A program made the translations under genes and the position numbers. A DNA stretch of 64,000 bases. Origin: Adhaeribacter radiodurans. Its GTDB lineage: Bacteria; Bacteroidota; Bacteroidia; Cytophagales; Hymenobacteraceae. The notes under the pieces were generated by a model, which saw only the letters and a list, made by a program, of their open reading frames with translations, was not told where the DNA came from and searched no databases. This document shows positions 56,417-64,000 of this stretch, piece by piece. Numbering within the stretch: the stretch's first letter is position 1; the number at the start of each line of letters is the position of its first letter. Location: positions 4,898,001-4,962,000 of the forward strand of contig NZ_CP055153.1 in the NCBI RefSeq assembly GCF_014075995.1, read 5' to 3'.

Positions 56417-57940
56417 ATGCAAAGACTCGATTTAAAACAACTTTTATCACAAAAGCTCTCGCCGCAGCAAATACAGTTTATAAAGCTGTTACAAATTCCT
56501 ACGGCCGAACTGGAAATGCGGATAAAAGAAGAGATGGAGATGAACCCGGCCTTGGAAGAAGGTTCGGATGATGACAAAGAACGGTCCGATGACGATGATG
56601 GGAATGACGACGATGATGATTTTGATGCGGATGATAGTTTAGACGAAGATTTTGAAGAAGGTAGTTCTGACGATTCGTACGACAGTCCGGAAGACAATAT
56701 GGTGGATGATGGCGGTGATCTGGATTTAGATGATTACCTCCATTCCGACGAAATTGCGGGTTATAAAATGCAGGGCGACGGTCCGGGCGACGAAGAAGAC
56801 CGCGATATGCCTTTAGCTGGCACTTCTACTTTGGTCGATTCGCTGCTGGATCAGCTAGGTTTTTTAAATCTGAACGAAGAACAGGAAGCCATTGGCATGC
56901 AGCTGATTGGCAGCATTGACAACGATGGCTACATTCGGCGGGAATTAAGTTCTATTGCCAATGATCTGGCTTTTTCACAAAATATAGAGGCTACCGAACC
57001 AGAAATTGAAGCTGTACTGCGCAAAATTCAATCGTTTGACCCCGCCGGAATTGCTGCCCGTGACTTACAGGAATGTTTATTACTCCAGCTCGAGCGCCTC
57101 GACCAGGATGAGAACACTGAAATTGCCGAACGCATTATAGACGAATGCTACGACGAATTCACGAAGAAACATTATGAAAAAATTAGGTCGCGGCTGGACA
57201 TTGAGGATTACGAGCTCAAGCAAGCCATTAACATTATATTAAAATTAAATCCTAAACCGGGTGGTTCGGACGCTGGGGCCGGTAAACCGCAGTACATTAT
57301 TCCGGATTTTATTTTAACCATCGAGAATAGTCAGTTTAATTTAACGCTTAACTCCCGGAACGCTCCTGACCTGCGCATTAGCCGGGAATACGCCGACATG
57401 TTCGATGCGTATGATAAAAGCGCTAAGAAAGACAAAAAGTTTAAGGAAACGGTAACTTTTGTGAAGCAAAAGCTCGATGCCGCCAAATGGTTTATCGATG
57501 CTATAAAACAACGGCAGCAAACCTTGTTGCGCACCATGGAAGCTATTGTGAAGCGCCAGCGTGAGTTTTTCCTGGAAGGTGACGAGAGTAAGCTACGCCC
57601 CATGATTTTAAAGGATATTGCCGAAGACATAGGCATGGATATTTCTACTATTTCGCGGGTTGCCAATAGTAAAAGCGTACAAACCGAATTTGGAGTTTAT
57701 CCGTTAAAGTACTTTTTCTCCGAAGGAATTGCCACTGATTCCGGTGAAGATGCCAGTAGCCGGGAGGTAAAACATATTCTAAAAGAAATAATTGATAAAG
57801 AGAATAAAAAGAAACCTTTATCGGACGATAAGCTGGAAAAAATGCTGAATGAGAAAGGCTACAACATTGCCCGCCGTACGGTGGCCAAATACCGCGAACA
57901 ATTAAATATACCCGTAGCCCGCTTACGGAAAGAGCTTTAA
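56417..57940 (+). CDS. rpoN: RNA polymerase sigma-54 factor
   Basis: Sigma-54 directs RNA polymerase to -24/-12 promoters and needs an ATP-driven enhancer-binding protein. The 507 residues show region I (LKQLLSQKLSPQQIQF, Gln/Leu-rich), a very acidic region II (about 46-125, long Asp/Glu runs), the core-binding and HTH domains, and the RpoN box ARRTVAKYRE near the end, so it is full length and probably active. No enhancer-binding protein is adjacent. The gene is framed by copies of an AT-rich repeat. The acidic run makes a false Ser-rich frame on the other strand. Confidence 0.97.
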   Translation: MQRLDLKQLLSQKLSPQQIQFIKLLQIPTAELEMRIKEEMEMNPALEEGSDDDKERSDDDDGNDDDDDFDADDSLDEDFEEGSSDDSYDSPEDNMVDDGGDLDLDDYLHSDEIAGYKMQGDGPGDEEDRDMPLAGTSTLVDSLLDQLGFLNLNEEQEAIGMQLIGSIDNDGYIRRELSSIANDLAFSQNIEATEPEIEAVLRKIQSFDPAGIAARDLQECLLLQLERLDQDENTEIAERIIDECYDEFTKKHYEKIRSRLDIEDYELKQAINIILKLNPKPGGSDAGAGKPQYIIPDFILTIENSQFNLTLNSRNAPDLRISREYADMFDAYDKSAKKDKKFKETVTFVKQKLDAAKWFIDAIKQRQQTLLRTMEAIVKRQREFFLEGDESKLRPMILKDIAEDIGMDISTISRVANSKSVQTEFGVYPLKYFFSEGIATDSGEDASSREVKHILKEIIDKENKKKPLSDDKLEKMLNEKGYNIARRTVAKYREQLNIPVARLRKEL

Positions 57941-58054
57941 AGAGTTAAAAAATTAGGAATTATGAATTAGAAATGAATGGATTTAAATTTTAGTTTAAGT
58001 TAATTTGCCGATGGCAAAACTTAAACTAGGATAAACTGTTCTTTGCTAACCTTT

Positions 58055-58075
58055 TCTAATTTTTAATTTCTAATT
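58055..58075 (+). repeat. 21-base direct repeat of the rpoN-upstream element
   Basis: Identical to 56281-56301 (TCTAATTTTTAATTTCTAAT plus T), so rpoN is bracketed by direct copies; further AT-rich near copies lie around 57950-57975. Confidence 0.7.
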
Positions 58076-58089
58076 TTTAATTTTACCAG

Positions 58090-58707
58090 GTGAACCGTAC
58101 GTTGGCACAGATTATTTCTTTTGTTTTTCATCCGTTGCTGATTCCGTCTTACTTATTTTACCTTCTGTTGTATTTTATGCCGGTATCGTTGCTTACTTTT
58201 CCGTTGGTGAGCCGCTGGTTAATAATGTTGCTGGTATTTTTCTCTACCTTCCTGATTCCGGTTTTAGGAACACTGGCATTAGTACGAACCGGTTACGTAA
58301 AATCCGTATTTGCAGAAGAACGCTCAGAACGTGCCTGGCCTTTGTTTTTTACAACGGTTTGTTTTGGGATGCTGACCTACATGTTTTACCGGGAGCAGAT
58401 TTTTGATCCATTGCTTTATTTAATAATGGTAGTTATTACCCTGGCCGTATTTTTTACTTTTGCCATTTCTTACTTCTGGAAAATAAGTGCCCATAGTGTA
58501 GGCATGGGCGGAGCGCTGGGCTTTATTATTTTATTGCACACCTGGCAACCAGAGCTACGAACCTTATACCTGGTATCTAGTACCATTCTACTTACCGGCA
58601 TCGTGCTTTCGGCTCGTTTGGCTCTCAACGCACATACCCCTTCGCAGGTTTATACCGGCTTTGCTTTAGGGTTAGCCTTGGGCTTTGGTATTGGTATTTT
58701 AGTCTGA
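58090..58707 (+). CDS. PAP2-like integral membrane protein
   Basis: The 205-residue protein starts at GTG 58090 and has about six hydrophobic segments. SARLALNAHTPSQVYTGFALG resembles the C-terminal part of the PAP2 phosphatase signature (SxxxxxxH-type), and WKISAHSVGMGG the middle His motif, but the first KxxxxxxRP motif is unclear. It may dephosphorylate an undecaprenyl or phosphatidyl lipid, or be a degenerate member. It follows rpoN by about 150 bases in the same direction; a shared promoter cannot be excluded. Confidence 0.72.
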   Translation: MNRTLAQIISFVFHPLLIPSYLFYLLLYFMPVSLLTFPLVSRWLIMLLVFFSTFLIPVLGTLALVRTGYVKSVFAEERSERAWPLFFTTVCFGMLTYMFYREQIFDPLLYLIMVVITLAVFFTFAISYFWKISAHSVGMGGALGFIILLHTWQPELRTLYLVSSTILLTGIVLSARLALNAHTPSQVYTGFALGLALGFGIGILV

Positions 58708-59036
58708 ATTGCAGATTTACCCGAACTACTCAGATCCCGCAGATTTAATCTTGAATTTATCTACTCCTAAACATTCCCAAACTCTTTTGTAATCTCCTCT
58801 GTAGTAGCTCCCAGAAGGAATAGCCTTTTCAATAAATTGTTTCGTTAGCAGCTTGTATCTACAATCACGGATTTAAATTCCCTTCTTCTAGAATGTTTAG
58901 AACCTTTTTAACCGTTCAATTTTCCAACCATTCACTTTCTTCTTCTTACAATTCATCCAGCTAATTCTACAGTTGGGTAAAGATAATCTTCGGAGCGTGT
59001 ACAGCTGGTTCATATTTGAATCAAAAGCACGCAGGT
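58708..59036. other. Intergenic region before a decayed gene
   Basis: Moderately AT-rich spacer with no frame or hairpin that I can support. It could include more of the degraded receptor locus, but nothing matches. Confidence 0.4.
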
Positions 59037-59517
59037 ATGAAAAATATTTACTTTTTTTGTTGATTTTAGCCTAGACTACCTTGTCCGGAACAGTAAAGGA
59101 TAACCGGGGCAAACCAATTATAGGAGCCAATGTTTTCCTGAAAGGTTCATACGACGGAACTTCGGCGGATACCAGCGGGAATTTTTCTATTAAAACCGAT
59201 GCTAAAGGTTCTCAAATCTGGGTTGCTACGTTTATCGGGTACAAGCAAAAAGAATTAAGTATTGAACTAAAGCCCGGCTTACAAGAAGTAAAAATAATTT
59301 TACCGGAAGAACAGAATGAGCTAAACACAGTGGTAATTACCGCCGGAGCTTTCGAAGCAAGCGAAGAGAAACGAGCCACTTTATTAAAACCTCTGGATAT
59401 TGTTACTAGCGGGGGGCGACCGTCGATATTGCCGGTGCATTAAATACCTTACCAGGCACCACCAAAGTTGGCGAAACTGGTAAACTGAACGCCTTCAAAG
59501 AATGGCTGAACCGTTAA
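59037..59517 (+). pseudogene. Decayed TonB-dependent receptor fragment
   Basis: The remains of a receptor N-terminus. ATG 59037 begins MKNIYFF, a T-run frameshift leads to LLILA, a TAG stop interrupts, and the frame from 59081 encodes a CarboxypepD_reg-like domain (SGTVKDNRGKPIIGANVFLKG). At the G6 run 59411-59416 another frameshift is needed to continue with GATVDIAGALNTLPGTTKVGETG, a plug start. The match then ends after a few codons (stop 59515-59517), with no barrel. At least three lesions and a deletion are visible, so it cannot make a working receptor. No partner genes remain. Confidence 0.88.
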
Positions 59518-59619
59518 AGTAATTTATTTTAAAAAATTCAAATTAAATGCAATCCTTAACGTCAGGAGTTTAGTACACGTTAGAACTACGTCTAATTTCT
59601 GATTGTAACGGTATTGTTT

Positions 59620-59627
59620 TACCTTTG
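59620..59627 (+). promoter_or_regulatory. -7 promoter element for pth
   Basis: TACCTTTG matches TAnnTTTG exactly. Its last three bases are the TTG start at 59625 of a longer frame, so the ATG at 59736 is the likely start, with a leader of about 100 bases. Confidence 0.5.
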
Positions 59628-59735
59628 TGGCATCTTACTTATTCAAATCTTTTGCTTAATCTATTTACTCGTTTATTTGGCAAAGCGGTTAGTCACGCAC
59701 AACAGCCGTCTGGTTTAGATAACGAATCTCTTTTT

Positions 59736-60299
59736 ATGAAATATTTACTGGTTGGTTTAGGAAATATTGGTCCTGAATACGCAAATACCCGCCATAATAT
59801 TGGCTTTATGGTGCTCGATTACCTGGCAAAAAAACATGATGCTACTTTTGATTCTGGTCGCCATGCTTTTGTAACCGAAATAAAAAGTAAAGGCAAATCC
59901 TTTACTTTAGTAAAACCTACTACTTACATGAATTTAAGCGGCAAAGCGGTAAGTCATTGGTTAAGTATTTTAAAAATTCCGGCCAACCAGATGCTGGTTA
60001 TTACCGACGACCTTGCTTTACCCTATGGTAAATTGCGGATGCGCTCTAAAGGTTCGGCAGGCGGTCATAACGGTCTGAAGCACATTGAAGAAACACTTGG
60101 TACCACCGAATACCCGCGTTTACGCTTTGGCGTAGATGCTAAGTTTTCTAAAGGCAGGCAAGTGGATTATGTTCTTAGCCCTTTTAACCCCGACGAGCAA
60201 ATAGAACTGCCCACCCTCATTGAAAAAGCAGCGGATATGAGCCTTTCTTTTGGCACTATTGGCTTGGAGCGAACGATGAATTTTTATAATACCAAGTAG
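59736..60299 (+). CDS. pth: Peptidyl-tRNA hydrolase
   Basis: Pth frees tRNA from peptidyl-tRNAs that drop off ribosomes. The 187-residue protein starts MKYLLVGLGNIGPEYANTRH; His20 is the catalytic residue, and TTYMNLSG, ITDDLALPYGK and GSAGGHNGLKHI are the conserved active-site parts. I use ATG 59736; the frame extends 37 codons upstream to a TTG inside the promoter motif. It is cytosolic. Its TAG stop forms the first bases of a 22-bp hairpin terminator shared with lgt. Confidence 0.96.
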   Translation: MKYLLVGLGNIGPEYANTRHNIGFMVLDYLAKKHDATFDSGRHAFVTEIKSKGKSFTLVKPTTYMNLSGKAVSHWLSILKIPANQMLVITDDLALPYGKLRMRSKGSAGGHNGLKHIEETLGTTEYPRLRFGVDAKFSKGRQVDYVLSPFNPDEQIELPTLIEKAADMSLSFGTIGLERTMNFYNTK

Positions 60300-60346
60300 A
60301 TAAAAAAGAAGCCTCTGATTAGAAAATCAGAGGCTTCTTTTTTATC
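60299..60346. terminator. Bidirectional hairpin terminator, 22-bp perfect stem
   Basis: Arms 60299-60320 and 60325-60346 pair fully around AGAA, with A6/T6 runs. The left arm begins with the last base of the pth stop codon. It separates convergent pth and lgt. Confidence 0.93.
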
Positions 60347-60357
60347 CTTTAAACTTT

Positions 60358-61230
60358 TTACTTCGATGCACTTACTACCGGATCCACGTACGTTGGTTTA
60401 GTAATGGCGCGGATAAGAATAAAGAGCCCAATGATAATAAGCGGAATACTTAATAATTGACCAATGTTCATACCAATAGTATTCAACAGAAAATCTTCTT
60501 TATCTACCTGGTTCTCTTTTAAAAATTCGTAAAGGAAACGTAAGGTAAATAATATTACTACAAATAAGCCAAATAATAGCCCTCTAGGTGTTAGTGATTT
60601 GCGGCGATTCCAGAGAGAATACAAAAACAAAAACAATAAGAAACTGGAGATAGATTCGTATAGCTGCGCCGGATGCCGGGGCTGTAGCGATGCTTGTACA
60701 CCATTTATAAGCTCGTGATTCCGTTCAAATTTAAACGCCCACGGCAGATCAGTGGGTTTTCCTATAATCTCGGAATTGAACAAATTACCTAACCGAATTA
60801 GAGAACCACCTAAAGCTACCACTATCACAATTCGATCTAAAACCCACAGGTAATCAAACTTATATTTCCGGCTAAATAAAAATAAGGAAAGTAAAATACC
60901 AATAGTTGCCCCGTGGCTTGCCAATCCGCCTTCCCATATTTTTAATATCCGGATAGGGTCTTTTAAGTATACTTCGGGCTCATAAAATAAACAATGTCCC
61001 AGGCGGGCCCCGAGTACTGTACCAATAATCATGTACAACGTAATAACATCAACATCCTGCTCCGTACGGCCTTCGGCGTTGTAAATACGAGTTAAAATCC
61101 GTTGGCCAAATACAAAGCCCAAGGCGAATAACAAGCCATACCAGCGTAACGCAAAGAAACCAAAATCAAAAATTTCCGGAGATACATTCCAAACAATCGG
61201 ATTCCAGAGGAGGATAGTATTTAATGCCAT
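60358..61230 (-). CDS. lgt: Phosphatidylglycerol-prolipoprotein diacylglyceryl transferase
   Basis: Lgt attaches diacylglycerol to the lipobox cysteine of prolipoproteins, a step needed by the many lipoproteins in this window. The 290-residue inner-membrane protein has seven or so helices, FALRWYGLLFALGFVFGQ near the start, GARLGHCLFY, WEGGLASHGA and LIRLGNLFNSE; these hold the conserved Arg, His and Asn residues. PRHPAQLYES is the family signature. I use ATG 61230; a longer frame starts at 61281 but would overlap the promoter and its inverted repeat. It follows nadE by about 80 bases on the same strand. Confidence 0.96.
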   Translation of the reverse strand: MALNTILLWNPIVWNVSPEIFDFGFFALRWYGLLFALGFVFGQRILTRIYNAEGRTEQDVDVITLYMIIGTVLGARLGHCLFYEPEVYLKDPIRILKIWEGGLASHGATIGILLSLFLFSRKYKFDYLWVLDRIVIVVALGGSLIRLGNLFNSEIIGKPTDLPWAFKFERNHELINGVQASLQPRHPAQLYESISSFLLFLFLYSLWNRRKSLTPRGLLFGLFVVILFTLRFLYEFLKENQVDKEDFLLNTIGMNIGQLLSIPLIIIGLFILIRAITKPTYVDPVVSASK

Positions 61231-61238
61231 AGTAAACG

Positions 61239-61284
61239 AATATGCGCCAAAATTACACAAATAAAGGTAATTTCGGCGCATATT
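61239..61284 (-). promoter_or_regulatory. Inverted repeat overlapping the lgt promoter
   Basis: Eighteen-base arms (61239-61256 and 61267-61284; core ATATGCGCC and GTAATTT) pair with one mismatch around ten bases. The left arm contains TAATTTTG on the minus strand (61255-61248), an exact -7 element, about 18 bases from ATG 61230. It may be an operator, or a hairpin between nadE and lgt. Confidence 0.6.
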
Positions 61285-61313
61285 TTAAATAAAGCAATGC
61301 TCAAGTTAAAATA

Positions 61314-63185
61314 CTAAAAATCAAGTTCTTCCTGATAACCACCACTTAAAATCGGGAACCTTAACCAACTGCGGGGGTCTACGTTATAATCATCCAGGTG
61401 AAAAGAAGGAGCATACCGCTCTCGTTTCCATTGATTACGGGACCAGAGAGTAAAGAACCGTTTAATATGCAGTTTTAGTAAATCGTCTGGCTCTACACCT
61501 TGCATTTTTTCAAAAATCTGCTTAGGCGATAAGCGTTCATAAAAACCTAGGCGTTCAATCTGGTTCAGGATTTCATAAGGCATTAAGTCTTTTTCATCGG
61601 TTTGCGTTTGTTCTGCGGGTCTTAGTTCGGCGGTAGGTTGTAAACTATTTACAAAGCGCAGTCCTTCGTAACCTAGCTCGCGTTCGGCCCAAAGCAGCCA
61701 TTGCCGCAAAAAATATTTATCAATACCAGCTAAAGGCGAAATACTTCCGGCAGTATCCCCATCCATGGTAGCATATCCAACGGAAGCTTCGCTGCGGTTG
61801 GAAGTAGCCAGCAATAAGGAATTATTTAAATTAGCGAACATCCAGATAACCGGAGCACGTACCCGGGCTTGAATATTCTGTAACGTGATATCGTCGTGCT
61901 CCCAGGTAAGCTTCCTGCCAATTGCTTTTTCTACTGTTTGAGTATAACTGGTTACTTCCTCGTCGATAAACCAATTGTAAAAAGTAGCGCCAATAGAATC
62001 GGCTAAGCCCTTTGCAGAGTTAAAAGTATCTTCGGAAGAATTGCGGGACGCCTGGTAGGCAGTTACAAGTAAACGCCCGGTTACCGCTTTTACTTGTTCG
62101 TCTTCGGATAAAGTTTTATAATGAGCTACTTCTTCCGGTGAGAAAATATTTAATTTATTGGCAAACTCATCTACCCCGATTTCGCAAACTGCCCGTCGTA
62201 TCATTTCGGCTACGGCAATAGCACAGGCGCAAGAATCAGCTCCTCCGCTTAAAGAAAGAACAAAACCTCTGCTCCTGCTTTTGCGCAGGTAATCGAACAA
62301 AGCTAATGTAATAGCCGAAATAAATTCTTTAATTTCATCAATTGGGCCTAGCTCCGGAATTGTTTCAACGGGTGGTAAGGGATGTTCAAAATTAACTACT
62401 GCTGATTCTACATCTACACTTTTAAAGCTAAGCAATACATTTCGGGTAATTAAATTACCATTCTGTGCGATTAAAATTTCTCCGTCGTAAATCATCCGGC
62501 CGGCTTCATTACCTAATAAGTTAACGTACAAATAAGCACAATGGAATTTCTTAGACGCATTGAGCACCAGTTTATAGCGCACATCGGTTTTACTCATAGC
62601 AAAGTGACTGGCGCTGGGGTTAATTATTAAATGTACCCCTTTGGTTAAGTGCCGGGCAGCCGGCCGATCATTATCCGAACGCCAGGCATCTTCGCAAATC
62701 TCAAAAGCAAATCTTACGCCTTGTTCTTCGTAAATAATATCGCCTACTTCGTACTTGTTGCCGTTTTTTTCAAAAGTATGTATTTCATTGGCCGGCCACG
62801 AAGTAAACCAGCGAGGCTCGTAGTGTACCCCATCATTTGCTAAAAATTGTTTAGCCGTAAAGCCAATAATTTCCTGATTTTTAATAACGCAGGTAGTATT
62901 GTAGATATGGTTATATAACCGCAGAGGCAGACCTACACACACAGTTATGTTGGTACACCATTCTTTCACTTCCAATAATTTCTCGAAAGCAGCTTCGGGT
63001 AACCACGAACTCAGGAACATATCTTCGCAGCCGTAACCGGTAATAGCCAGCTCGGGTAAACAAAGAATTTCTACACCTTGGGCCTGCGCTTCCGTAATGG
63101 CATTTTTTATGTTGGTCAGGTTATTTTTCCAGTCGAGGGGCGTCTGATTTAAAGCCGCACCCGCTATTTTAAGGCTAGTCTTCAT
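61314..63185 (-). CDS. nadE: Glutamine-dependent NAD(+) synthetase
   Basis: NadE makes NAD from nicotinic acid adenine dinucleotide using ammonia from glutamine. The 623 residues form two domains. The N-terminal nitrilase-like glutaminase (about 1-270) has Glu45 in LPELAITGYG and Cys164 in FEICEDAW; the C-terminal ATP-pyrophosphatase (about 290-600) has SGGADS at 313-318. The length fits the two-domain form. It is cytosolic, probably the first gene of a two-gene unit with lgt, or separately transcribed given the repeat between them. A spacer of about 210 bases separates it from rnc. Confidence 0.96.
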   Translation of the reverse strand: MKTSLKIAGAALNQTPLDWKNNLTNIKNAITEAQAQGVEILCLPELAITGYGCEDMFLSSWLPEAAFEKLLEVKEWCTNITVCVGLPLRLYNHIYNTTCVIKNQEIIGFTAKQFLANDGVHYEPRWFTSWPANEIHTFEKNGNKYEVGDIIYEEQGVRFAFEICEDAWRSDNDRPAARHLTKGVHLIINPSASHFAMSKTDVRYKLVLNASKKFHCAYLYVNLLGNEAGRMIYDGEILIAQNGNLITRNVLLSFKSVDVESAVVNFEHPLPPVETIPELGPIDEIKEFISAITLALFDYLRKSRSRGFVLSLSGGADSCACAIAVAEMIRRAVCEIGVDEFANKLNIFSPEEVAHYKTLSEDEQVKAVTGRLLVTAYQASRNSSEDTFNSAKGLADSIGATFYNWFIDEEVTSYTQTVEKAIGRKLTWEHDDITLQNIQARVRAPVIWMFANLNNSLLLATSNRSEASVGYATMDGDTAGSISPLAGIDKYFLRQWLLWAERELGYEGLRFVNSLQPTAELRPAEQTQTDEKDLMPYEILNQIERLGFYERLSPKQIFEKMQGVEPDDLLKLHIKRFFTLWSRNQWKRERYAPSFHLDDYNVDPRSWLRFPILSGGYQEELDF

Positions 63186-63398
63186 GTAGGCATTGAACGG
63201 AATATACGTCAGCCAAGTTAACAGAAGTTTTGGAAATTAGATAGCCCGTTAAGAAGTACGAGTAAGGTAGCGGTATTTCTTGCTTTAAATATTGGCGAAT
63301 AAAGCTTTAGGAAGGGGCACGAACCACCAGAGCACTTTTATTGCCAGAACAATTAAAAGCTCTACACCACTAATTTAAGTACCAGACTAATTATAAAG

Positions 63399-64000
63399 AT
63401 TAAGGTACCTGTAAAACAAGTAAGGCTTTTTCAGCAGCGGCTTGTTCCGCTTTTTTCTTGGAGTAACCGATGCCCGTTGCAATACGTTGTGAATCAATAG
63501 TTACTTCCGAGGTAAATTCGGTAGTGCTGCCCGATTGTTTCTGATTAATAATATCAAACTTAACTATTTTATTTTGCGCCTGGGCCCATTCAATAAGCTT
63601 TGATTTAAAGTTTTTAGTAGTGCTTACTAATTCGTTTAAATCAAAATGCGGTTTAATAAGTTTCTCCAGAATAAAGTACTTGGTTTGTTTGTAGCCTTTA
63701 TCGAGGTAAATAGCACCTACTAAAGCTTCTAAAGCATTGCCATTAATGGATTTATACCGGGCAGAATGACTCGCCTGATCTACTTTTACTAAAGTATTAA
63801 TACCTATTTTTAAGGCAATGTGGTTTAAAGATTCGCGGTTTACAATCCGGGAGCGGATTTCTGTTAAAAAGCCTTCATCTTTATACGGAAACTTTTTGTA
63901 GAGAAAATCAGCAATTACAGCTCCTAAAATAGAATCTCCCAGAAATTCTAACCGTTCATTGGTTTGATGGCGTTCGTTACTTTGAGGCTTACCGAAAGAA
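63399..64000 (-). CDS. rnc: Ribonuclease III (C-terminal part)
   Basis: RNase III cuts double-stranded RNA, including rRNA precursors. The visible 200 residues include the catalytic signature NERLEFLGDSIL at the start, the second acidic cluster NALEALVGAIYLDKG, and a C-terminal double-stranded RNA-binding domain (about the last 70 residues, with KSKLIEWAQ and SKKKAEQAAAEKAL). The N-terminus lies beyond base 64000. The order rnc then nadE is leftward; in many Bacteroidota rnc follows fabF and acpP, which may lie outside the window. Confidence 0.95.

Noticed and set aside
56350-56697. 115-codon Ser-rich frame opposite rpoN
   Set aside because: It is the antisense image of the Asp/Glu-rich region of rpoN, whose codons read as Ser on the other strand.
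59625-59735. 37-codon N-terminal extension of pth from TTG 59625
   Set aside because: The TTG is part of a TACCTTTG promoter motif; Pth proteins start at the MKYLLVGLGN position.
61231-61281. 17-codon N-terminal extension of lgt
   Set aside because: It covers the promoter and inverted repeat; homology starts at ATG 61230.

Overview
The window looks like a chromosomal segment of a Bacteroidota bacterium, most likely Cytophagales/Hymenobacteraceae (Adhaeribacter-like; the genus is my inference). The signs are tandem SusC/SusD outer-membrane uptake pairs, STN-type TonB receptors, many Bacteroidota-only families (DUF4249, DUF3857, DUF4142, SusD-like_2), promoter motifs of the TAnnTTTG (-7) type, little Shine-Dalgarno use, and AT-rich spacers. 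I see no CRISPR array, phage, integrase, intact insertion sequence, tRNA or rRNA.

Layout. 1-2248: start of a sugar ABC importer read leftwards (substrate-binding lipoprotein, then an RbsA-type ATPase cut by the window edge). 2631-8331: an FRG-domain protein, a NUDIX hydrolase, then plsC-gatC and a large membrane/TPR protein; plsC and gatC overlap by 59 bases. 8524-9758: a lone LolD/MacB-type ATPase and a small unknown gene. 10363-17607: a four-gene envelope operon (secreted unknown, STN TonB receptor, DUF4249 lipoprotein, MG2-like protein with a plug-like tail). 17858-22401: a multidomain six-hairpin glycosidase-like protein, a DUF1624-type membrane protein and a DUF1801 protein. 22931-32541: two tandem SusC/SusD pairs read leftwards.

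33022-42637 holds prfB with its programmed +1 frameshift, ilvE, a PduO-type cobalamin adenosyltransferase, a tandem pair of DUF3857/transglutaminase-like proteins (one catalytically dead by sequence), ispD and queA. 42758-50479 holds a lone FtsX/MacB permease, a LOG-family protein, a secreted unknown, a lytic transglycosylase and uvrA. 50894-58707 holds two small unknowns, a DUF4142 lipoprotein, a PaaG-like crotonase, a multi-pass membrane protein, asnS, rpoN and a PAP2-like membrane protein. 59037-64000 holds a decayed TonB-receptor fragment, pth, lgt, nadE and the C-terminal part of rnc.

How it fits together. Housekeeping genes (gatC, prfB, asnS, pth, queA, uvrA, rnc, nadE, ispD, lgt, plsC, ilvE) alternate with envelope and nutrient-uptake modules. 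Noncoding structure is the most distinctive part: very long perfect hairpin terminators between convergent genes, probable leaderless promoters at plsC and ispD, false TTG starts that are really -7 elements, a 46-base intergenic element directly behind two unrelated stop codons, AT-rich repeats around rpoN, and an inverted repeat overlapping the lgt promoter. The best candidate for an under-described system is the four-gene operon at 10363-17607; I found no clear new defence or mobile system.
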